Source of the DNA: Myxococcaceae bacterium
Lineage (GTDB): Bacteria > Myxococcota_A > UBA9160
Reading direction: 5' to 3'
Length of the DNA stretch: 45,174 nt
Assembly: GCA_905339255.1 (NCBI GenBank)
Contig: CAJPFO010000130.1
Location: forward strand, 1-45,174
Part shown: positions 16,389 through 24,681 of the stretch, in pieces
How positions within the stretch are numbered: position 1 is the first letter of the stretch
How the letters are laid out: each line of letters opens with the position of its first letter
The notes under the pieces: model-generated
Seen by the model: only the letters and a program-made list of their open reading frames with translations
Database searches by the model: none
Told to the model about the DNA's origin: nothing
Position numbers and translations under genes: made by a program

Positions 16389-18190
16389 CCGACCTCCCTC
16401 CCGGGCTGGAGCCGCGGCACTTCGTAGCGCGGGACGGCGTCGTAGAGCGACATCTTCGTGCGAGGCCCGACCGTTCCGTCGTCGATCAGATCGCGACTCC
16501 GCTGGAACGCCTGGACGGCCGAGCGGGTCTGGGCGTCGAAGCGGCCGGTCGGGGGCCCCGCGTAGAAGCCGAGCGTCGTGAGCGTCTCCTGCAGCCAGAC
16601 GAGCGAGCGGCCGGCCGTTCCCGGCTGGACGATGTCGGGAAGCGATTCGAAATCGCGCCAGGGAATCCAGGCCTCGCCACCCCAGAGTGCTTCGAGCTCG
16701 GCTGCGGAGACGCGAACCGCCCCCGTCGGGCCGACGCCCTGAAGTGTCGCCTCCCAGGCATCGAGCGCCCGCAACACGACGAGCCTCGAAGCGCCGTCGG
16801 CGGCCTTGATCCGCAAGAGCGCCGGATGGTTGAGCGCGCGGAGCGTCGCGAGATCTCCGGCCGGAAGCGGAAGCACCGCGAGGCGCCGGCGCGCGAGCGC
16901 GGCGAGGACGGCGTCGAGATCCCGCGGCGGACGCTCCTCGGGCGTGAGCCCCCACGCGGAGAGCAACGCCGAGAGCGAAGCGGTCGCGGAATCCGGAGCG
17001 GGAGTTTCGGAGAGAAGCGTGCCGAGCGCAGGCAGCGTCGCGTCGCGCGGCGGCGGGTAGCTCGCGATCTGCGTCGGAGCGGGAGGCTCCGCCACGACCA
17101 GAGCCTCGGCGATCGGTTCGGCGGCGATCGGCGCTGGCGCCTCGACCGTCGGCGCGCCTTCGACGGGCGGCGCGATCTCGACCGTCGGCGCGGCTTCGAC
17201 CGGCGGCGCGGCTTCGACCGCCGGAAGCGCCTCGGCCACGGGGCCGGTGAGGGTGGGCGGAAGCGCGCCGGGCGCTCGCGAAAGCCAGAGCCAGAGGCCC
17301 ACTCCCGCCACCAGGCTCGCCGCGAGCGAGACATCGAGCAGCGCGGGGCGCGCCCTCCTGGCGCGCCTCGAACGCCCCGCTCGTGCGAGCGAGCGCACCT
17401 CGGCGGCGGCTCGACGCAGCAGCGCAGGCGTCACCTCGCGCGCGCCTGCGGCATATCCCGCGAGCAGCGCGCGATCACAGAGCACGTTCACGACGCGAGG
17501 GATCCCCCCCGAAAGGCGGTGCAGCTCGCGAAGCGCGGGGACGGTGAAGAGCTCGCGCGCGCTGCCCGCGGCCACGCGAAGGCGGTGTCGGACGTAATCG
17601 CGGGTCTCGACGGCCGAGAGCGGTGCGAGCCTCCAGCGCACGCTCACGCGCTGCTCGAGCTGCCGGAGCTCCGGAGTCTCGAGCAGCGCGTCGAGCTCGG
17701 GTTGCCCGAGCAGCACGATCTGGATCAGCTTCTGCGTCTCGGTCTCGAGGTTCGAGAGCAGACGCACCTGTTCGAGCGTCTCGCGCTCCAGGTTCTGTGC
17801 CTCGTCGATGATCAGCAGCACGCGCTTGCCGTCGCGCTTCTTCTCGACGAGGAACCGGTTCAGTGCATCGTTCAGGTCCCGCTGCGAGTCGCTCTGATGC
17901 ATGAGACCGAAGTCGGCGTTGATCGTCTTGAGCAGCTCGAGGCCCGAGAGCTTCGGATTGAAGACGAAGGCGACCTCACTCTCGGCGCCGAGCCGCTGGA
18001 GGAGCGTCCGGCACAGCGTGGTCTTTCCGGTGCCGACCTCGCCCGTGATCGCGATGAAGCCCTCGCCCTGCTCGATCCCGTAGAGGAGGTGCGCGAGCGC
18101 CTCGCGGTGCGACTGCGCGAGAAAGAGGAACTTCGGATCCGGGCTCAGCGCGAAGGGTTTTTCGCGCAGCCCATAGAACGCGGTATACAT
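16385..18190 (-). CDS. ExeA-like ATPase with peptidoglycan-binding domain (type II secretion)
   Basis: With GspB, ExeA-type ATPases use ATP and peptidoglycan binding to place the type II secretin. I start at ATG 18190 (MYTAFYGLREKPFALSPDPK, the canonical family start, with GAGGAGG eight bases upstream), giving 601 residues. Walker A is GEVGTGKT (50-57), Walker B is VLLIIDEAQNL (Asp129), then an arginine-finger region and LSGGIPRVVNVLCDRAL. One membrane helix spans about 284-303. A linker of six-residue [A/I]AP[P/T]VE repeats follows, then a C39-like fold (about 430-520) and a C-terminal PG_binding_1 domain (WLQETLTTLGFYAG...FDAQTRSAVQAFQ). It is divergent from the pantothenate kinase gene with only 32 bp between starts. 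Confidence 0.93.
   Translation of the reverse strand: MYTAFYGLREKPFALSPDPKFLFLAQSHREALAHLLYGIEQGEGFIAITGEVGTGKTTLCRTLLQRLGAESEVAFVFNPKLSGLELLKTINADFGLMHQSDSQRDLNDALNRFLVEKKRDGKRVLLIIDEAQNLERETLEQVRLLSNLETETQKLIQIVLLGQPELDALLETPELRQLEQRVSVRWRLAPLSAVETRDYVRHRLRVAAGSARELFTVPALRELHRLSGGIPRVVNVLCDRALLAGYAAGAREVTPALLRRAAAEVRSLARAGRSRRARRARPALLDVSLAASLVAGVGLWLWLSRAPGALPPTLTGPVAEALPAVEAAPPVEAAPTVEIAPPVEGAPTVEAPAPIAAEPIAEALVVAEPPAPTQIASYPPPRDATLPALGTLLSETPAPDSATASLSALLSAWGLTPEERPPRDLDAVLAALARRRLAVLPLPAGDLATLRALNHPALLRIKAADGASRLVVLRALDAWEATLQGVGPTGAVRVSAAELEALWGGEAWIPWRDFESLPDIVQPGTAGRSLVWLQETLTTLGFYAGPPTGRFDAQTRSAVQAFQRSRDLIDDGTVGPRTKMSLYDAVPRYEVPRLQPGREVG
17134..17223 (-). repeat. 18-bp tandem repeat inside the ExeA-like gene
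   Basis: About five head-to-tail 18-bp units (clearest at 17152, 17170, 17188 and 17206) encode a six-residue [A/I]AP[P/T]VE repeat in the periplasmic linker. Copies differ at a few positions. In-frame units mean copy number could change linker length without breaking the protein. Confidence 0.8.
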
Positions 18191-18222
18191 CCTCGCGTCC
18201 TCCTCATCGAAGGTGCAACCGG

Positions 18223-19104
18223 TTGAAAGAAAAAGGGTATCACCCGCAGCGAGCCCGTGGTACCGCGATCGGCGTCGACGTCGGCGCCACGCTCGCGAAG
18301 CTCGTGGTTCGGACACCGGACGAAGCGCTCCGGTTCGACCTCGTCCCTGCCCCGGCGCTCGCGGCGCTCGCCGAACGCATCGCGTCCGAGAAGGCCGAGT
18401 GCATCGGAGCGACCGGAGGCGGCGCCGGAGACCTGGTTCGCCTGCTCGACGATGGCGGCATGCTGGTGAACGAGTTCGCGGCCTGGGGAGCCGGAAGCGC
18501 CGCGCTGCTCCGGAGCTCGGACGGCGGGAACGTCGAGACGGAGCGGCATCTCGTCGTCTCGGTGGGGACCGGCACCTCGGTCATGCTCGTCGACGGCCTC
18601 GCGGTGACCCGCGTCGGCGGCACGGCGCTCGGTGGGGGCACCGTCGTCGGGCTCGGCGCGCTGCTCACGGGGAAGCCCGGCTTCTCCCACGTCGCCGCGC
18701 TCGCCGCAGCCGGTCGCCGCCGCAACGTCGACCTGCTCGTCTCGGACATCTACCGGGCCGGGGAGATCCCGCTCGCGGGAGACCTCACGGCAGCGAACTT
18801 CGGGAAGCTCCAGCGACACGGAAATCCCGAGGAGGTTCCCGCTCCGGCGGACCTCGCGAGCGCGCTCATGGGCCTGGTCGGCGAGAACATCGCGCTCATC
18901 TGCGGCGGCATCGCGGCAGCGACGCAGGTGCGGCACATCGTCTTCGGAGGATCGACGCTGCGCGAGAATCCGGCGCTCGTCGAGGTGCTCCGCGAGATCA
19001 CGCGAGCGGTTGGCCGCGAGCCGATCTTCCTCGCGCACGGCGAGCATGCGGGTGCGCTCGGCGCGCTCCTCCTGGCCGAGGCCCGTCGGCATCCGTCCGC
19101 TTAG
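18223..19104 (+). CDS. coaW: Type II pantothenate kinase
   Basis: Phosphorylates pantothenate, the first step of coenzyme A synthesis. The 293-residue protein of the ASKHA fold has GTAIGVDVGATLAKLVV (phosphate-1 loop), VVSVGTGTSVMLVDG, the signature GGTALGGGTVVGLGALLTG, and HIVFGGSTLRENP, which match the eukaryotic/staphylococcal PanK II family and not CoaA or CoaX. The only in-frame start before the first beta strand is TTG 18223, with AAGGTG a few bases before it. It is divergent from exeA, separated by 32 bp, so promoters must reach into neighbouring coding sequence. Its TAG overlaps the stop of the NarL-type gene (TTAG). Confidence 0.9.
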   Translation: MKEKGYHPQRARGTAIGVDVGATLAKLVVRTPDEALRFDLVPAPALAALAERIASEKAECIGATGGGAGDLVRLLDDGGMLVNEFAAWGAGSAALLRSSDGGNVETERHLVVSVGTGTSVMLVDGLAVTRVGGTALGGGTVVGLGALLTGKPGFSHVAALAAAGRRRNVDLLVSDIYRAGEIPLAGDLTAANFGKLQRHGNPEEVPAPADLASALMGLVGENIALICGGIAAATQVRHIVFGGSTLRENPALVEVLREITRAVGREPIFLAHGEHAGALGALLLAEARRHPSA

Positions 19105-19757
19105 GGAGCGACGAGACCCGCGCGGATCGCGAAACGGACCAGCCCCGACACCTTGTGGATGTCGAGCTTCTCCATCACGTTCGCGCGGTGTGACTCGACG
19201 GTCTTGAGCGAGACGCCGAGACGCTGGGCGATCTCCTTGCTCGAGAGTCCGTCGGCGATCAGGTGCAACACCTCGCGCTCGCGCTCGGTGAGCCCCGACG
19301 CCGCAAAGGACGGGCGATCGCCGGGATGCGCGATCGCGCTCACCACCTGCTGCGTCACGGCGGGAGAGAGGTACGAATCGCCGGCGCGAACCGCTTCGAT
19401 CGCGGAAACCAGCTCCGTCGCCGAAGCGTCCTTGAGCACGTAGCCCGACGCGCCCGCTCGCAGCACTTCTTCGACACAAGTGCGGTCGTCGTGCATCGAG
19501 CAGACGAGCACCCTCGTGCCGAGGCCCATGCGCGCGATGCGTCGGGTGGCGTCGATGCCCGAGAGTCGCGGCATCGAGATGTCCATCACGACCACGTCGG
19601 GATGGAGCTTCGCGACGAGATCGACGGCCTCTTCGCCGTTGGTCGCCTCGCCCACCACCCGGAAACCCGTCTGGTCTTCGAGGATGCGCTTGTAGCCTTC
19701 CCGAACGATCCGATGATCGTCCGCCAGGAGAATCGTCGTCTCCATCCGTCCCCCCAT
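19101..19757 (-). CDS. NarL/FixJ-family response regulator
   Basis: A two-domain transcription regulator: a receiver with Asp59 in VVVMDISMPRLSG, the acidic pair ADDH and Lys in YVLKDAS, then a LuxR-type helix-turn-helix (LTEREREVLHLIADGLSSKEIAQRLG to SLKTVESHRANVMEKLDI). 218 residues from ATG 19757; ATG 19745 (METTILLADDH) is an equally plausible start and neither has a strong Shine-Dalgarno. No histidine kinase is adjacent, so it is an orphan here. The upstream 100 bp contain an A/T-rich island and short dyads that may be its control region. It converges with coaW by a 4-bp overlap. Confidence 0.92.
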   Translation of the reverse strand: MGGRMETTILLADDHRIVREGYKRILEDQTGFRVVGEATNGEEAVDLVAKLHPDVVVMDISMPRLSGIDATRRIARMGLGTRVLVCSMHDDRTCVEEVLRAGASGYVLKDASATELVSAIEAVRAGDSYLSPAVTQQVVSAIAHPGDRPSFAASGLTEREREVLHLIADGLSSKEIAQRLGVSLKTVESHRANVMEKLDIHKVSGLVRFAIRAGLVAP

Positions 19758-19823
19758 CTGCAGGGAAGAGCGTTCACCGCACCCTGCTGGCCGTTGTCCT
19801 GCTATCGGCAGACCCCGGCACGG

Positions 19824-19860
19824 ACTGATCAGGGTTTTCCCCCATTTTGCGCATAATTAA
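19824..19860 (-). promoter_or_regulatory. A/T-rich island and dyads upstream of the NarL-type gene
   Basis: The 190 bp between 19758 and 19947 hold no gene. Within it lie CTGATCAG (19825-19832), GGGTTTTCCC (19832-19841) and an A/T-rich run with TAATTA (19854-19859), striking in this GC-rich sequence. TAATTA could serve as a minus-strand -10 for the regulator, leaving a leader of about 85 bases. Function is inferred from position. Confidence 0.35.
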
Positions 19861-19947
19861 TCGGTTGGACTCCGGACCCGAGGGACGGAAACGCCCATCG
19901 GGACTCGGGAGCACGACCGGGCCGGAAACGGGTGAAAAACCCCCGAG

Positions 19948-21399
19948 CTACTCGACGGTAGGCTGGGGGCCTTCGGTGCCATCCTCGGAGCGGGTGAGCC
20001 CGCGGATCACGCGCTGGGTTCGCGCGATCGCCGCGCGCTGCACTCGAAGCTCCTCGTTCTGCGCCGCCGCGAAACGCTCGAGTCGCTCGCGGGCGTCGCG
20101 AAGCTCCTCGATCGTCGCCTCGAGTCGTGCGATTCGCTCTTCGAACGCCGCGGCGATGGCCGGCTCCGCGGTTGGAGCGTCCTGCGGCACGGCGAGCGTC
20201 GTCCAGCCAGCGGCTGCCTCGGGCTCGACCGCCTCGAGGACAGCGACCTCGAGCGCGGGCTCGGCATCGGGTCCGGTCTCGAACTCGTGCTCGGGCTCGG
20301 GCTCGGGCGGGGGCACGAGCGAGAGCGCGACCGCAGGGCGCTCGTCCTCCCGCTCGACGGCCTCGCTCTCGCGCGAGGAATCCCACGCGAAGAGCGGGCC
20401 GGCCGGCTCTGCCGGCGCGACGTGCGCCGGCGCTTCGCCCCGGGCCTCGATCGCATCGCCGAAGAGATCGGCGTCCTCGTCGAGGGCGACGCGACGCGTC
20501 CGCGACGCCGCGAGGCGGCGATACACGAACCAGACCGCGAGGAGTCCGACGAGGAGCAGGACGAAGGGAGCGGCATCGACCGAAGCGATCCGGCCGAGGA
20601 GCGACGCGCCCGGTGCGGGAACGCTCGCTGGAGCCGACACCGGAGGCGTGACCACGGCCGGCGGAGCCTCCACCCGGGCGATCGAGGGCCTCGCGGGGGT
20701 GGGCGGGGGCCCGGCCTCGCGCGGGGGCGGAGCGTTCGCGGGTGCGGGCGCGGGCGCAGCGGGAGGAGACTCCACCGGAGCGAGCCCCCCGCCCGCGCTT
20801 CGCTGCGCGGCGACGAGCGCCTCGTAGCCCGATGGCGTCGCGAAGGGATCGCGCCCCGTGCGCTTCGCCGCCGGTGCGGGCGAATCGTCGGGGGAGGGCG
20901 CCTCGGCGATCTCGTCGGCATCGTCCGTCGCAGCCGGCGCCGCGGGTGCGGGCGCGGGCGCGATCGGAGCCGGCGCCCGCTTCGCGACGGAGCCGCGGCG
21001 AAGGTCGATCACGATCCGCGGCGGCGAGTCGAGCCGGAGCTCGGACACCTCGACCCCGGGCTCGCGCAGCGTGATCCGCGCGACGGCCCCATCCTTCTTG
21101 GGCTCGATCGAGACCGCCGAGACGAGCGGGCCTCTCGACACCACGCGGCGTCGGGCGGCCTTGGCGTCGAGCGCGATCGAGAGTGAATCGCCCGAGGCGT
21201 CGCGCGTCGTCCGATGCGTGCCCGGTTGGTCGAGCTCGATCACCACCCGCGTGTGGTCGGCGTGGAGACCCACCCGTACGTCGACCACGCGCGCCTCGGC
21301 GAAGGAGCTCGCGGCCGCGAGGCACCACGCCCATGCGAGAAACACCGGGGCGTGTCGGAGTCCCGCCGCCCCTCGAAGCCGTGCCACGAACGCCATCAT
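19948..21399 (-). CDS. AMIN-domain envelope protein with membrane anchor and coiled coil
   Basis: A 483-residue protein. A signal-like segment (FLAWAWCLAAASSFAEA) is followed by an AMIN-like beta domain (about 40-135: VVDVRVGLHADHTRVVIELDQPG ... SPPRIVIDL), the module that binds peptidoglycan or localises AmiC and PilQ. Then comes a long Pro/Ala-rich linker, a membrane helix (FVLLLVGLLAVWFVY), an acidic cytoplasmic stretch, and a C-terminal coiled coil (EERIARLEATIEELRDARERLERF). This is not PilQ or an amidase: no secretin or catalytic domain is present. ATG 21399 follows GGAAGG; a second ATG follows immediately. The layout suggests a link between the cell wall and a cytoplasmic partner, but that is speculative. 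Confidence 0.82.
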   Translation of the reverse strand: MMAFVARLRGAAGLRHAPVFLAWAWCLAAASSFAEARVVDVRVGLHADHTRVVIELDQPGTHRTTRDASGDSLSIALDAKAARRRVVSRGPLVSAVSIEPKKDGAVARITLREPGVEVSELRLDSPPRIVIDLRRGSVAKRAPAPIAPAPAPAAPAATDDADEIAEAPSPDDSPAPAAKRTGRDPFATPSGYEALVAAQRSAGGGLAPVESPPAAPAPAPANAPPPREAGPPPTPARPSIARVEAPPAVVTPPVSAPASVPAPGASLLGRIASVDAAPFVLLLVGLLAVWFVYRRLAASRTRRVALDEDADLFGDAIEARGEAPAHVAPAEPAGPLFAWDSSRESEAVEREDERPAVALSLVPPPEPEPEHEFETGPDAEPALEVAVLEAVEPEAAAGWTTLAVPQDAPTAEPAIAAAFEERIARLEATIEELRDARERLERFAAAQNEELRVQRAAIARTQRVIRGLTRSEDGTEGPQPTVE

Positions 21400-21522
21400 G
21401 CCCCCTGCCTTCCGGGCGCGAGGAGCGCTCCGGAGTCTCTCGTTCCGGGCTCCGGAGGGGGCTCGCGACGTGGCGAGGAGGGGCCGGAGCTCGGCAATCA
21501 CGCGAGCGATGCGCGGACCGTA

Positions 21523-21558
21523 CCACGGCGGCGGGGGGGCCGTCGATGCACGCCGTGG
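21523..21558. repeat. 8-bp inverted repeat between the ArsA1 and AMIN genes
   Basis: CCACGGCG (21523-21530) and CGCCGTGG (21551-21558) form a perfect stem with a 20-base loop, 30 bp downstream of the ArsA1 stop on the minus strand. It might be a weak terminator, but there is no T-run. Confidence 0.35.
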
Positions 21559-21587
21559 CGTCCCGGGGCCCGCCGAGGCCGGGTGGC

Positions 21588-22748
21588 TCAGGGACCGAAG
21601 ACGACGGCGAGCACGCCGCCTTCGAGCCTCGCCGAGGCGATCGGCCGCCCGGCGAGCGAGTCCGGGAGCGAGATCCTCCGCTGCGCGTCGCGGACACGAA
21701 CGTGGAGCTCGGCGCCGTGCACGCCCACGTCGAGATCCTCCTTTTCGAGGTTCGGGATCTCGATCTCGAGAACCGTTGCGCGCGAATCCTTGCGGAGTCG
21801 GATCGGGCGTCCGCGGAACAGGAGCGCCGCCGGATCGACCTCCGCGTAGACGTCGGCGCCGAGTCGGGTGAGCGCCTCGACGCCCACCACCTCGTGCGGG
21901 CGGAGCGGCGCGTGGAGGATCGGGACCGGGAACGATGCCGCGATCTCCTCCTGCTCTCGACGCTCCTTCTCGGCCCAGCGGGCGAAGTAGCCCGACGCGG
22001 CCGAGGGAGGGAGCTCGCGGTTCACGATCACCGCATCGGTCGCGACTCCGTAGAGCGAGAGATACGCGAACGAGCGTCGGGTCTCCTCGACCACCACGCG
22101 CGCCGGGTTCAGCACCAGCCGCGCCGAGGTGCGATCGACATCGAGGAGGATCTGCCGGACGTCCTCGATCTCGCGATAGAGCCGCTCGAACGCGTCGAAG
22201 AAAGCCTCCTGCGGCAGCAGGCCGGCGCCACCGAGGCGACCGACGACGGGGCGCAGCCAGCGTGCGCCCTTGCGTTCGAGCTCGAAGAAGTTCTCCATGA
22301 AGATCCGGAGCGCGTCTGGAAAACGGAGCATACGGAGCGTCGCTCCGGTCGGCGCGCAATCGACGACACAGAGATCGTGGTCGCCGCGCGCCTCGACCTC
22401 GCGGACGGCACGGAGCGCCATGAGCTCCTCGAGCCCCGGGAAGACCACGAGCTCCTCGGCGACGAGCTCGTCGGCGCCCTCGCGAAGCAGGCCCCGGAGA
22501 AAACCCTGGATCTCTCCCCACGAGCGCTCGAGTTCGTCGAGCGCGCCCACTTCCTGCGCGGTGACGCCGCGAGCGATCTCGATCGGAGCCGGCCCGACGG
22601 CGCGACCGAGCGCATCGCCCAGGCTGTGCGCGGGATCGGTCGAGAGGACGAAGACGCGATGGCCCCGCTCTGCAGCGCAGAGTGCGGTCGCGAGCGAAAG
22701 GCTCGTCTTGCCGACGCCGCCCTTGCCCGTGAGCAGGATCACCCGCAC
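21588..22748 (-). CDS. ArsA-family ATPase with C-terminal Hsp20-like domain (copy 1, downstream)
   Basis: A 386-residue member of the ArsA/Get3 P-loop family. It has the deviant Walker A GKGGVGKT (8-15), STDPAHSLGD, and the switch motif VVDCAPTGATLRML, followed by an alpha-crystallin-like domain (PIRLRKDSRATVLEIEIPNLEKEDLDV to ASARLEGGVLAVVFGP), the known ArsA_HSP20 arrangement. The start is GTG 22748 (VRVILLTGKGG); GTG 22742 overlaps the upstream TGA as GTGA. It lies directly after its paralogue, the two overlapping by 10 bases. There are no arsenic genes (arsR of the metal type, arsB, arsC) around, so a role in arsenite export is not supported; tail-anchored protein or cofactor handling is possible. 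Confidence 0.88.
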   Translation of the reverse strand: MRVILLTGKGGVGKTSLSLATALCAAERGHRVFVLSTDPAHSLGDALGRAVGPAPIEIARGVTAQEVGALDELERSWGEIQGFLRGLLREGADELVAEELVVFPGLEELMALRAVREVEARGDHDLCVVDCAPTGATLRMLRFPDALRIFMENFFELERKGARWLRPVVGRLGGAGLLPQEAFFDAFERLYREIEDVRQILLDVDRTSARLVLNPARVVVEETRRSFAYLSLYGVATDAVIVNRELPPSAASGYFARWAEKERREQEEIAASFPVPILHAPLRPHEVVGVEALTRLGADVYAEVDPAALLFRGRPIRLRKDSRATVLEIEIPNLEKEDLDVGVHGAELHVRVRDAQRRISLPDSLAGRPIASARLEGGVLAVVFGP

Positions 22749-23932
22749 GGCGGACGCTCCGCGGCCGATCCGGCGAAGCGGACCACGAGCAGGTCGCCGT
22801 CGAGTCGAGCGCTTTCGAGGTGGAGCGCAGCGATCCGCCGCGGCAGGCCGATCGCGCGGCGCCTTGCGCCCGCGCGGACGATCAGCTCGGCGTCGAGCTT
22901 CGCGACGTCGAGCGAGCCGTTCGTCGCGTTCGGGAGCGGGAGCTCGACGCGCCAGCCGTTGGCATCGCTCGCGAAGCGGACGCGCGCCCGGCAACCGAGC
23001 ACCGAGTCGGGTTCGGCTCGCTCGAAGAGCGCTTCACCGTGGGCTCGGAGCGCCTCGATGCCGAGCACTTCGTCGTCCCGAAGCGGCGCTGCGAGGATCG
23101 GAAGCGGTGAGAACGCTTCGGCGACCTCTTTGCAGCGCTCCTCCTCGACTCGCGCCCAGTCGCGGAAGAACGCCTCGCGCCGCGCTTCGTCCGGAAGCAG
23201 ACGGTTCATCACGACGGCGTCACAGGCAACGTCGAAGAGCGAGAGATCCGTGAAAGCGCGTCGCGCTTCGTCGATCACCATGCGCTCGGGCGTCACGACG
23301 AGCCGCACCGTCGTCCGCGCCGAGCGGACCAGCGCCCGCAAGCGACGCAGCCGCACGTAGAGGAGCTTCTCGAGATCCCGGAACACGCCGGCTTCGGGAA
23401 GCGGCGCCGAGACGATCGCTCGCGCGAGCGGGCTCATCACCGCCGACGCGGCCTCCTGCAAGCGGAGCACGAAGCGGAGCGCGCCGCGAGCCATCTCGGG
23501 AAGTGTGAGCAGGCGAAGCGTCGCATCGGTCGGTGCGCAATCGACGACCACGAGGTCGTAGCCCCCGGAGCGGCCGTGCTCCTCGACGGCGAGAAGCGTC
23601 GCGATCTCCTCGGCGCCCGGAAGCAGCGCGAGCTCTTCGGCGACGACGGCGTCGATACCCTGATAGCAGAAGAGCTCCATCAGCCAGTCGCGCACGCGGC
23701 CCCAATGCCGCGTCATCTCTTCTCGCGAATCGGCCTCGAGCGCGTCGAGCCCGGGGGCGACGGGAGTCGGCCGCGGACCGAGGCGGCGCTCGAGGACGTC
23801 GCCGAGACTGTGCGCCGCATCGGCCGAGACGATGAGCGTCCGCACCCCCCGGGCGCCGGCGCAGGCCGCCGTGGCCGCCGCCGTCGTCGTCTTTCCGACC
23901 CCGCCCTTGCCCGTGTAGAGGACGACGCGCAC
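22739..23932 (-). CDS. ArsA-family ATPase with C-terminal Hsp20-like domain (copy 2, upstream)
   Basis: A 397-residue paralogue of the next gene, alike in length and domain order. Walker A is TGKGGVGKTT (7-16), the switch I-like motif reads SADAAHSLGD (Ala in place of the usual Pro of DPAHS), and switch II is VVDCAPTDATLRLL. The C-terminal Hsp20-like domain runs from about CRARVRFASDANGWRVELPLP to SARLDGDLLVVRFAG. Start is GTG 23932 with no Shine-Dalgarno; a TAGGGT lies exactly six bases upstream, which suggests a leaderless mRNA. It is first in a two-gene operon. The pair may act as a heterodimer, since Get3/ArsA ATPases work as dimers or pseudodimers (inference). Confidence 0.88.
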   Translation of the reverse strand: MRVVLYTGKGGVGKTTTAAATAACAGARGVRTLIVSADAAHSLGDVLERRLGPRPTPVAPGLDALEADSREEMTRHWGRVRDWLMELFCYQGIDAVVAEELALLPGAEEIATLLAVEEHGRSGGYDLVVVDCAPTDATLRLLTLPEMARGALRFVLRLQEAASAVMSPLARAIVSAPLPEAGVFRDLEKLLYVRLRRLRALVRSARTTVRLVVTPERMVIDEARRAFTDLSLFDVACDAVVMNRLLPDEARREAFFRDWARVEEERCKEVAEAFSPLPILAAPLRDDEVLGIEALRAHGEALFERAEPDSVLGCRARVRFASDANGWRVELPLPNATNGSLDVAKLDAELIVRAGARRRAIGLPRRIAALHLESARLDGDLLVVRFAGSAAERPPCG

Positions 23933-23938
23933 GGACCC

Positions 23939-24033
23939 ACCCTATCACTTCCGCCGTCGCGGGACCGCGCGGGCCGGCGGCGCTGCCTCGAGGCCCCGGG
24001 CTCGGTGCGGATTCCGGGTCGTTTTACTAGCGT
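23939..24033. promoter_or_regulatory. Divergent leaderless-type promoters for the ArsA and HEAT-repeat operons
   Basis: On the minus strand TAGGGT (23944-23939) ends six bases before the ArsA2 GTG; on the plus strand TAGCGT (24028-24033) ends six bases before the HEAT-protein ATG. Both spacings put the transcription start on the start codon, and neither gene has a Shine-Dalgarno. No -35 consensus is visible in either direction. Confidence 0.45.
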
Positions 24034-24039
24034 CCCGCC

Positions 24040-24681
24040 ATGCCCGCACCCCACTCCACGAACCCGCCGCCGCTCGTCGATTGCCTCGGCGTCGCTCGCC
24101 TCCTCGATTCGATCCGCGCGCTTCCCTGGCCCGAGCCGATCGAGCGCGGCGTGCGTTCGAGCGCACGCTGCCTCGGACGCCGCTTCCCGGCGCTCGCCAC
24201 GCTCTTCGGCCTCGCGCGAAGCGAGCCCGCCCGCGCAGCGCAGCGGCGTCGGCCCTCGCGCGAGCGGCGCCCGCGCAAGCCGAGCGTGGCTTCGCTCATC
24301 GCAGCGCTGCGTGGCCCGGAGCCCGACGCGGCGGTGGCCGCCGCCGGCGAGCTCGGAGGGCGCCGCAGCGAGCGCGCTCGCGAGGCGCTCGTCGAGGCCC
24401 TGCGAAATCGCGACGGCTATACCAGCCCGCGAACGAGGATCGCGGCGCTGCGGGCGCTCGCGAAGAGTCTTCGCGAGGGCGAAGAGGCGCGGCTCGCCGA
24501 GGCCGCGCGCGACGTCGACCCCGACGTGAGCCTCGCGGCGATCGAGGCGCTCGCCGAGGGCGGTGGCGCGGCCGCTCGTGACGCGCTCGAAGAGATTGCC
24601 GAGGACCAGACGGTGTTCGTCCTTCCCGTCGCGCGGCGCGCCGCGCGCAGCGGGCTCGCCGAGCTTCGGGCCCGCGCATGA
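24040..24681 (+). CDS. HEAT-repeat protein
   Basis: A 213-residue alpha-helical protein. The C-terminal half shows two to three HEAT-like repeats (SLIAALRGPEPDAAVAAAGELG, EALRNRDGYTSPRTRIAALRAL, AARDVDPDVSLAAIEALAE) as in PBS-lyase-type HEAT proteins; the N-terminal half is Arg- and Pro-rich and has no recognisable domain. Such repeats act as protein-binding scaffolds. The ATG at 24040 lies six bases after a TAGCGT hexamer, without a ribosome-binding site. Its TGA overlaps the ATG of the sulfotransferase gene (ATGA), so the two are probably made together. No catalytic residues are apparent. Confidence 0.78.
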   Translation: MPAPHSTNPPPLVDCLGVARLLDSIRALPWPEPIERGVRSSARCLGRRFPALATLFGLARSEPARAAQRRRPSRERRPRKPSVASLIAALRGPEPDAAVAAAGELGGRRSERAREALVEALRNRDGYTSPRTRIAALRALAKSLREGEEARLAEAARDVDPDVSLAAIEALAEGGGAAARDALEEIAEDQTVFVLPVARRAARSGLAELRARA

